From positions 1 through 32,894 of the forward strand of contig CANGBH010000022.1 in the NCBI GenBank assembly GCA_947451935.1: a stretch of DNA of 32,894 nucleotides, read 5' to 3'. Shown piece after piece: positions 26,459 to 32,894 of this stretch (position 1 is the first letter of the stretch; every line of letters begins with the position of its first letter). The translations under genes and the position numbers were made by a program. The notes beneath the pieces were generated by a model. It was given only the letters and a program-made list of their open reading frames with translations. It ran no database searches and had not been told where the DNA came from. The stretch comes from Chitinophagaceae bacterium. Its GTDB lineage: Bacteria; Bacteroidota; Bacteroidia; Chitinophagales; Chitinophagaceae.

Positions 26459-29146
26459 ATGTATACAAAATTACGTTCAGTCACTTTTTTAGTAGCCATT
26501 TATTGTCTCGTTCAATGTTCAACTTCATGTAACAACACAAATGAGGTTGTTGAAATCTCAAAGGATCCAAAGATTGCAGCATTAAAACTACCAGCTGGTT
26601 TTAAAGCAGATCATTTATATAGTCCTGGTGAAAACAACCAAGGATCTTGGGTTGCAATGACCTTTGATGACAAAGGCAGAATGATTGCATCAGACCAATA
26701 CGGCAATCTATATCGCCTAGTTATACCTGCTATTGGCGCAGATACATCTAAAGAAAAAATCAAAGTTGAAAAGATTGAAGTGGTGTTACCTAATGACACT
26801 TCATCTATTGCTAGAAGAATTGGTTATGCACATGGCCTACTTTATGCATTCAACAGTTTATACGTAATGGTGAATGATGAAGGTGATCAAGAAAATTCTA
26901 AGCCAAGTGGTTTATATAGACTTCAAGACACAAACAATGATGATCAATTTGATAAAATCACCTTGTTAAGAAGATTAGAAGGTGAAGGTGAACATGGTCC
27001 ACATAGCGTTGTATTATCACCAGATGGTAAATCACTTTATGTAATAGCAGGAAACTTTACTAAGATTCCTAAAATGGATACTTATGCCGCAGCAGCTGTT
27101 TCAGAAATCGACAATTTACTTCCATTAGTAAGAGATCCAAATGGCCACGATGGCACAGTAAATACACACGGAGGTTGGATTGGACAATTGAATCCAGATG
27201 GATCGAATTTCAATCTTGTTAGTTCAGGATTTAGAAATCCTTTTGACCTTGCTTTCAACGACGCAGGTGATATTTTCACTTTTGATTCTGACATGGAATG
27301 GGATTTTGGTTTGCCATGGTATAGACCAATTCGCATATGTCATGTTCCAAGTGGAGGAGAATTTGGATGGCGCCCAGGAACCGATAAATGGTCACCTACC
27401 AATGCTGATAATTTACCAGCCTTACTTAATGTTGGACAAGGTTCACCAACTGGTGTATTCAGTGGACAAAATGCACATTTCCCAGAAAAATACCGTCGTT
27501 CAATTTTTACATTCGATTGGACTTTTGGTGTAATGTATTCTGTACAACCTATTCCAAATGGCGCTACCTATACCCCTAAGGCAGAAGAATTTATTTCAGG
27601 ATCTCCCCTTCCTCTAACTGATGGAACAGTTGGTCCAGATGGCGCAGTATATTTTCTTACAGGTGGTCGTAGAATTGAATCGGACTTATACCGTGTATAC
27701 TACAAAGACAATAAAGAGAATACGGAGAAGCTAGCAGCTACTCCATTAACAGAGGCTCAAAACATCAGAAAGAAATTAGAAACATACCATTCAGCACCTA
27801 AGCCAGATGCTATTGATGTTGCTTGGCCTTATCTTAATAACTCAGATCGCTTTATTCGCTATGCAGCACGTATTGCTATGGAACATCAACCTATAAACCT
27901 ATGGGAAGCAAAAGCGTTAAACGAAAAAGATCCAGTAATACTTACACAGGCAGCTATTGCGTTAGCGCGATTGAATGACAAAAATGTAAAAGATAAATTA
28001 CTACAAGCACTTACTGCAATTAATTTATCATCACTTAATGATGATCAAAAAATTGATGTAGTAAGAGCATATGAATTAATTCTTATTCGTCTTGGTAATC
28101 CAAGTGATGATGTAAAAAATCAAGTCATCAATCATCTTGATGCACAATACCCTGCTTCATCAAATAACTTGAATAGGTCATTAAGCAAAGTGTTACTTTA
28201 TCTTGATGCGCCGAAGGCTGTAGAAAAAACAATGACACTCCTTGCTAGTGCAAAAGATGACCCCAACGATCAGAAAACATTTATGGAGTCGTCAGATCTT
28301 ATTCTACGCAATCCACAATATGGTCTTGATATAGCAGGCATGCTTTCAAGTGTTCCTCCAAAGCAACAAACTTTTTATGCAACCGCTTTAAGTCAAGCCA
28401 AGAATGGTTGGACTCCAGCCTTACAAGAAAATTATTTCAAATGGTTCTATAAAGCATTTGGATATAAAGGTGGATATAGCTTCGTTGGATTCATTAACAT
28501 CATTCGTAAGAATGCATTGAAAAATGTTGCAAAAGACAAACAAGAATATTTCAATACTATTTCTGGAGACTCATTGGTTGTTCGTGCACAAATGGGACTT
28601 GCTATTTCAGATGTTCAACCAAAAGGACCTGGAAAAGATTGGGAGGTTGATACTGCTTTAGCATTGATAAAAGACGGATTAAGTGGGCGCAATTTTGAAC
28701 AAGGTAAAGCTATGTTCTCTGCTAGCCTTTGTGTTAAATGCCATAGCATGCGTGGAGAGGGTGGTATAGCTGGTCCAAACCTTACTAATGTAGGTACACG
28801 CTTTTCTTACAAGGACATGCTTGAAGCCATCATTGAACCGAATAAAACCATATCTGATCAATTTGCTGCTATTGTTTTCTACCTTAAAGATGGTAGTTCT
28901 GTAGTAGGTAAAATGGTTAATGAGGATGCAGATAAATATTATATTGGTCAAAATCCATTCGCCATGCAAAATGTAAAAGAGATCAATAAGAAAGATGTAA
29001 TTCGTACAAGACTTTCTGAGACTTCGTTTATGATGGGTGGACTAATTAACCGATTAAATGGTGAAGAATTAAAAGACCTTCTAGCCTATTTGAAATCTGG
29101 TGGCAATCCTAAGGACTCCATATTTATAGCAAAAAGCGTTAAGTAA
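26459..29146 (+). CDS. Beta-propeller dehydrogenase-like lipoprotein with C-terminal cytochrome c (PVC-type)
   Basis: An 895-residue protein with a lipoprotein-like signal (candidate Cys20 or Cys24). The N-terminal half is a soluble-dehydrogenase-like propeller (LKLPAGFKADHLY, SGFRNPFDLAF, PDGAVYFLTGG). A helical HEAT-like middle follows from about 430. The C-terminus is a PVC-type heme domain with CVKCH (Cys758 to His762) and a likely axial Met in FMMGGLINRL, ending KDLLAYLKSGG. Such proteins are thought to oxidise sugars or polyols in the periplasm and pass electrons to cytochromes. Its stop overlaps the next start (TAATG), so the pair is translationally coupled. Confidence 0.9.
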   Translation: MYTKLRSVTFLVAIYCLVQCSTSCNNTNEVVEISKDPKIAALKLPAGFKADHLYSPGENNQGSWVAMTFDDKGRMIASDQYGNLYRLVIPAIGADTSKEKIKVEKIEVVLPNDTSSIARRIGYAHGLLYAFNSLYVMVNDEGDQENSKPSGLYRLQDTNNDDQFDKITLLRRLEGEGEHGPHSVVLSPDGKSLYVIAGNFTKIPKMDTYAAAAVSEIDNLLPLVRDPNGHDGTVNTHGGWIGQLNPDGSNFNLVSSGFRNPFDLAFNDAGDIFTFDSDMEWDFGLPWYRPIRICHVPSGGEFGWRPGTDKWSPTNADNLPALLNVGQGSPTGVFSGQNAHFPEKYRRSIFTFDWTFGVMYSVQPIPNGATYTPKAEEFISGSPLPLTDGTVGPDGAVYFLTGGRRIESDLYRVYYKDNKENTEKLAATPLTEAQNIRKKLETYHSAPKPDAIDVAWPYLNNSDRFIRYAARIAMEHQPINLWEAKALNEKDPVILTQAAIALARLNDKNVKDKLLQALTAINLSSLNDDQKIDVVRAYELILIRLGNPSDDVKNQVINHLDAQYPASSNNLNRSLSKVLLYLDAPKAVEKTMTLLASAKDDPNDQKTFMESSDLILRNPQYGLDIAGMLSSVPPKQQTFYATALSQAKNGWTPALQENYFKWFYKAFGYKGGYSFVGFINIIRKNALKNVAKDKQEYFNTISGDSLVVRAQMGLAISDVQPKGPGKDWEVDTALALIKDGLSGRNFEQGKAMFSASLCVKCHSMRGEGGIAGPNLTNVGTRFSYKDMLEAIIEPNKTISDQFAAIVFYLKDGSSVVGKMVNEDADKYYIGQNPFAMQNVKEINKKDVIRTRLSETSFMMGGLINRLNGEELKDLLAYLKSGGNPKDSIFIAKSVK

Positions 29147-30213
29147 TGCCCTTAAATAGTGTACCTGATTGGCAGGAAAAAATTTCTAACCCCGCCCAAG
29201 TTGGTGGAATAGAAACGTCTGTTCTTGATAACGGACTTGGACGGGGTACTAGAATAGCATGGATCAATACGGGCACTGGATTACGATATAAAGTGGTAAT
29301 AGACAGAGCAATGGATATTGCTGATGCATTTTATAATCAACATAATCTTGCTTGGTTGAGTCATAGTGGAATCACTTCTCCACAACCTTTGTCCAATAAG
29401 GGAATTGATTGGCTTCAAACCTTTGGAGGCGGATTACTTACTACCTGTGGCCTTTCACATGTAGGTGGGCCTGAAAAAGATGAATTTGGTGAGCGCGGCG
29501 TACATGGAGAAATTAGCAACACTGCTGCTGAAATTGAATCCATTATTCAACCAGACCCTGCAAATAATAAATTGGACATGAGTATAACGGGTATCATTAG
29601 ACATACCCCCATATTCGGTCCTGCGCTTGAATTGAAAAGAACCATTTCCGGAAAACTAGGTGAGGCTAAAATTTGGATTCACGACGAAGTAACCAATCGA
29701 GGCAATCAACCAGCCCCGCACATGATTTTATATCACTGCAACTTTGGTTGGCCATTAGCCGATGAAGGAGCAGAACTTCTTTGGAAAGGAAAATGGAAAC
29801 CTCGCTTTGAAGATAAACCTAATAGAATATTCAACGACACCCATAATTTTCATCGTTGCCCTGCCCCCATGGAAGAGCATGGTGGAACAGGCGAAGATGT
29901 TGGATTCATTGACATTGATCAGGATGCCGATGGGAAATCAGTTTGTGGCTTATTCAATTCAAAAATCAATCTAGCACTCGCTTTACGATTTGACAAAAAA
30001 CAACTGCCTTGGTTAACCAATTGGCAACATTGGGGGAAAGGTGAATATGTTACTGGACTTGAACCAGGCAGTCATCCCCCAATAGGACAAGCAAATGCAA
30101 GAAAAGACGGTTCCCTCCTCTTTATTGCTCCAAGAGAAACCAAACAATACAATTTGGAAATCTCACTCATGCATGATCCCACTGAAATAAAAACTTTTTT
30201 GGCTGAATTTTAA
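29146..30213 (+). CDS. DUF4432 family aldose 1-epimerase-like protein
   Basis: A 355-residue galactose-mutarotase-fold protein without a signal peptide. It shows the DUF4432 features VIDRAMDIADA, TFGGGLLTTCGLSHVG, HDEVTNRG and MILYHCNFGWPL, and ends with EPGSHPP in the usual place. Relatives interconvert anomers or act on unusual sugars; no reaction is proven for the group as a whole. Its ATG overlaps the stop of the cytochrome protein by one base. The lack of a signal suggests that the substrate also enters the cytoplasm. Confidence 0.88.
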   Translation: MPLNSVPDWQEKISNPAQVGGIETSVLDNGLGRGTRIAWINTGTGLRYKVVIDRAMDIADAFYNQHNLAWLSHSGITSPQPLSNKGIDWLQTFGGGLLTTCGLSHVGGPEKDEFGERGVHGEISNTAAEIESIIQPDPANNKLDMSITGIIRHTPIFGPALELKRTISGKLGEAKIWIHDEVTNRGNQPAPHMILYHCNFGWPLADEGAELLWKGKWKPRFEDKPNRIFNDTHNFHRCPAPMEEHGGTGEDVGFIDIDQDADGKSVCGLFNSKINLALALRFDKKQLPWLTNWQHWGKGEYVTGLEPGSHPPIGQANARKDGSLLFIAPRETKQYNLEISLMHDPTEIKTFLAEF

Positions 30214-30286
30214 AGATCAATCATTTTAAAAAGAGAAACTTAATTACATTACTGCTCCAATTATTTAAACCAGTTAACTAGAATCA

Positions 30287-31501
30287 ATGGAAAATTTGAA
30301 ATTGGCTGAATTAGCCCTAGAACAAGGAAAAGGAATATTAAGACTTGCACCAACTTGGGTACCACGATCTTTTTGTGTACCAGGAAGAAGAATAAAACTT
30401 CACCCAGATGATTATTATGTTTTAGGTGGAGAACGCGGTGGCATTGATGAACGTTGGCTATCTTCTACCACTCCTGCGATGAACGGACCCTTAACTGGAG
30501 AGAATGAAGGATTAAGTCCAGTTGTTTTTTCCGATGGAGGCGAAGAAAAGCAAATACTTCTTAAAGACGTTATCTCAACACTAAAAGGAAAAATCATTGG
30601 TGATCGTTTATGGAACGAACATGGTGCGTGGCCTATGTATTCAAAGTTTTTCGACAACATGGGACCATTGCCACATCACGTTCATCATAACGATGAAAAA
30701 GCAGCCTTGATTGGACAATTTGGAAAACCTGAAGCGTATTATTTTCCACCACAATTAAATAACCATGGTGGTGATTTCCCATATACATTTATTGGTATTT
30801 GTCCGGGCACAACTCGCGAGCAAATCAAAGAATGCTTGCTGAACTTTACAAAAGGAGATAACAAGATTACAAACTATTCTCAAGCCTTTAGGCTAGAACC
30901 TGGAACAGGCTGGGATGTACCCCCAGGATTACTACATGCACCTGGTAGCTTGTGTACCTATGAACCACAAAAGGCTTCAGATGTATTTGCCATGTATCAA
31001 TCATTGGTGAATGAAGCCATCATACCAGAGGTGTTATTATGGAACGGAACACCAAAAGAAAGCATTGGAGATTACGATGCATTATTAGATGTAATTGATT
31101 GGGACCTTAACGTTGATACTCATCTCATGCAAAATAGATTCATGGCACCAATTCCTGTAAAACCAGAAGCAGAAATGAATGCTGATGGATACAGTGAAAA
31201 ATGGATCTGTTATAAATCAGCAGCCTTCAGCGCAAAAGAACTTACTGTATTACCAGGTAAAACAGTGACGATTAAAGATAGTGCTGCTTATGGTATGATT
31301 ATGATGCAAGGACGTGGCAAAATGGGTGTATGGGAAATTGAAACACCATCATCAATTCGTTACGGACAATTAACCAACGACGAATTTTTCATCACAGAAA
31401 AAGCAGCAATCGAAGGGGTAACTATAACAAACATGTCAACCACCGATCCAATTGTTATGCTTAAACATTTCGGTCCTGAAAATCCAGATCTTGCTTTGTA
31501 A
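30287..31501 (+). CDS. Type I phosphomannose isomerase-like cupin protein
   Basis: A 404-residue cytoplasmic protein. Its pattern matches type I PMI: GPLPHHVHHND (His131 and His133 at the metal-site pair, where PMI has Gln and His), GKPEAYYF (Glu149, as in KPEMWY) and DVPPGLLHAPGS (His217, as in PAGTxHA), followed by ASDVF. A sugar isomerase reaction, probably on a different substrate, is inferred. The Gln-to-His change in the first metal ligand departs from classical PMI. It lies 73 bases after the DUF4432 gene and is probably co-transcribed. Confidence 0.75.
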   Translation: MENLKLAELALEQGKGILRLAPTWVPRSFCVPGRRIKLHPDDYYVLGGERGGIDERWLSSTTPAMNGPLTGENEGLSPVVFSDGGEEKQILLKDVISTLKGKIIGDRLWNEHGAWPMYSKFFDNMGPLPHHVHHNDEKAALIGQFGKPEAYYFPPQLNNHGGDFPYTFIGICPGTTREQIKECLLNFTKGDNKITNYSQAFRLEPGTGWDVPPGLLHAPGSLCTYEPQKASDVFAMYQSLVNEAIIPEVLLWNGTPKESIGDYDALLDVIDWDLNVDTHLMQNRFMAPIPVKPEAEMNADGYSEKWICYKSAAFSAKELTVLPGKTVTIKDSAAYGMIMMQGRGKMGVWEIETPSSIRYGQLTNDEFFITEKAAIEGVTITNMSTTDPIVMLKHFGPENPDLAL

Positions 31502-31557
31502 AAAATCACTTAATCTGATCACTCTTCAGAACACTTGGCCATAAAAATTAAACGACT

Positions 31558-32894
31558 ATGAGAAAAGGTAAACAATTAAGCAAACTACATTTTGCGATTC
31601 TAGGTGTAGTGTTTTTTGCAGTATCAGCATTCATCTTGCTAAACGCTGATCAGAAAAAGCTAACCCTCAAAAAAGGTTCTCATATTATTTTAATAGGTAA
31701 TAACCTTGGCTCAAGAGAAATGAATTATGGTCACTTTGAAACGGCCTTACAACTTCGCTACCCAGATAGCATGTTGTATATCCGTAACATGTGTGATGGT
31801 GGTAACACACCAGGCTTCAGACCGCAATCAGCTCGCCCTACACCTTGGGCATTTCCAGGCGCTGAAAAATTTCAAACAGAATTAGCCAGGAGTCCAGAAA
31901 CTGAAGGATTCAATGAATATCCTGATCAATGGATTACACGCCATAAAGCAGATATCATTATAGCCTTCTTTGGTTACAATGAATCATTTCAAGGAAAAGC
32001 TGGATTAACTAATTACAAAGCGGAATTGGATGCATTCATAAAACATACACTGAAACAAAAATACAATGGGGAGTCAGCGCCTCAATTAGCTATAGTTTCT
32101 CCTATTGCATTTGAAGACTTGTCGAAAAAATTTGACTTACCAAATGGCAAAACTGAAAATGCAAACTTAGCGATGTACTCTCTTGCGATGAAGGAAGTTG
32201 CAGCAAAAAACAATGTACTTTTTGTAGACGCATTTACTCCTACTAAGGAATGGTTTGCTGACGAAGCTTCATCGTATACAATTGATGGTTCTCAAATGAC
32301 CGATGAAGCCTATGCTAAATTCTCACCTTTGTTGGCTGATAAACTATTTGGTAAAAGTCCTACCATAGCAGAATCAAATAGAGAATTAGTACATGCAGCT
32401 GTGATGGAAAAAAATTGGGTATGGCACAATGATATCAAGGTGCCAAATGGAGTACACGTATACGGACGCAGGTATGATCCATTCGGACCAGATAATTATC
32501 CTGCTGAGCTTGTTAAGATTCGTGAAATGACATTGATTCGCGATCAGGCGATTTGGAATGCAAATCATGGAGTAAAAATGGATTTAAAAGCGGCAGATGA
32601 TAAAACCTCAGTATTGCCTCCAGTAAAAACGAATTATGATCCAAAAGAAAAAAATGGCGATCCCAAGTATTTATATGGGCAAGATGCTTTAGATAAATTT
32701 ACTGTTGCGCCAGGTTATAAAATTGATTTGTTTGCTGGTGAAACTGAATTCCCTGACCTTGCTAATCCAGTTCAAATTTCATTTGATAATAAAGGTAGAC
32801 TATGGGTTGCTGTAATGCCAACCTATCCACATTGGAAACCAGGTGACCCAAAACCAGATGATAAATTATTGATTTTTGAAGATACTAACGGGGA
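31558..32894 (+). CDS. SGNH-like plus PVC-type propeller protein (3' partial)
   Basis: The frame is open from the ATG at 31558 to the right edge (445 codons). A single N-terminal hydrophobic segment (residues 11-29) is a signal or anchor. Residues 40-330 resemble the SGNH/GDSL-like module found in front of cytochrome dehydrogenases (HIILIGNNLG, then AFFGYNESF near 136-144). From about 375 a propeller begins (FTVAPGYKIDLFAGE, PVQISFDNKGRLWVAV), as in 26459-29146; a C-terminal heme domain is expected beyond the window. The SGNH nucleophile and histidine positions look changed. It starts 56 bases after the cupin gene and is probably in the same operon, as a second cytochrome-linked dehydrogenase. 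Confidence 0.85.
   Translation, partial: MRKGKQLSKLHFAILGVVFFAVSAFILLNADQKKLTLKKGSHIILIGNNLGSREMNYGHFETALQLRYPDSMLYIRNMCDGGNTPGFRPQSARPTPWAFPGAEKFQTELARSPETEGFNEYPDQWITRHKADIIIAFFGYNESFQGKAGLTNYKAELDAFIKHTLKQKYNGESAPQLAIVSPIAFEDLSKKFDLPNGKTENANLAMYSLAMKEVAAKNNVLFVDAFTPTKEWFADEASSYTIDGSQMTDEAYAKFSPLLADKLFGKSPTIAESNRELVHAAVMEKNWVWHNDIKVPNGVHVYGRRYDPFGPDNYPAELVKIREMTLIRDQAIWNANHGVKMDLKAADDKTSVLPPVKTNYDPKEKNGDPKYLYGQDALDKFTVAPGYKIDLFAGETEFPDLANPVQISFDNKGRLWVAVMPTYPHWKPGDPKPDDKLLIFEDTNG

Noticed and set aside
1-32894. CRISPR arrays, tRNA or rRNA genes, insertion sequences and prophage genes
   Set aside because: No repeat-spacer pattern, cloverleaf, transposase or phage structural gene was seen on either strand.

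Overview
The window looks like a polysaccharide/sugar utilisation region from a member of the Bacteroidota, probably the Chitinophagales-Sphingobacteriales side. The grounds are two complete SusC/SusD outer-membrane pairs, many lipoproteins and Tat- or Sec-exported enzymes, AT-rich intergenic DNA without recognisable Shine-Dalgarno sites, and families such as DUF1080 and PVC-type cytochrome proteins. The assignment rests on gene content only. No rRNA, tRNA, insertion sequence, CRISPR array or transcriptional regulator was seen. No gap between genes exceeds about 230 bases.

Region 1 (1-13287, minus strand). Transcription runs from an exported Gfo/Idh/MocA oxidoreductase (11848-13287), across a strong intrinsic terminator (11776-11819), to a cytoplasmic cassette: HUMPS/OMPDC-family decarboxylase or aldolase, zinc-type dehydrogenase, SDR oxidoreductase, TIM-barrel sugar isomerase/epimerase and SMP-30 lactonase. 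Then come SusC, SusD and an FG-GAP/ASPIC-UnbV surface lipoprotein that runs off the left edge. A 16-bp-arm terminator hairpin sits directly against the start codon of that lipoprotein.

Region 2 (13514-18408). A divergent plus-strand operon encodes four exported proteins: DUF1080, a predicted six-hairpin glycosidase-like protein, a YhcH/YiaL-family protein with a signal peptide, and a dihydrodipicolinate synthase/N-acetylneuraminate lyase-family aldolase with a Tat signal. It meets a convergent sialidase-fold lipoprotein with no base between the two stop codons.

Region 3 (18586-26241, minus strand) holds MurQ-like etherase plus a FucP-type MFS transporter, then a second, unrelated SusC/SusD pair ending in a strong terminator. 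Region 4 (26459-32894, plus strand) is an operon of a beta-propeller/cytochrome c lipoprotein, a DUF4432 aldose-epimerase-like protein, a type I phosphomannose-isomerase-like cupin, and a partial SGNH-plus-propeller protein that runs off the right edge.

Taken together, a glycan would be bound and imported by SusCD and attacked in the periplasm by exported hydrolases, oxidoreductase, lyase and cytochrome-linked dehydrogenases. The products would be handled inside by lactonase, isomerase and dehydrogenases. The most interesting possibilities are an oxidative (keto-sugar) route spanning regions 1 and 2, and the apparent placement of normally cytosolic sugar-acid enzymes (YhcH family, NAL/DHDPS family) outside the cytoplasm. 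The substrate cannot be read from the sequence.
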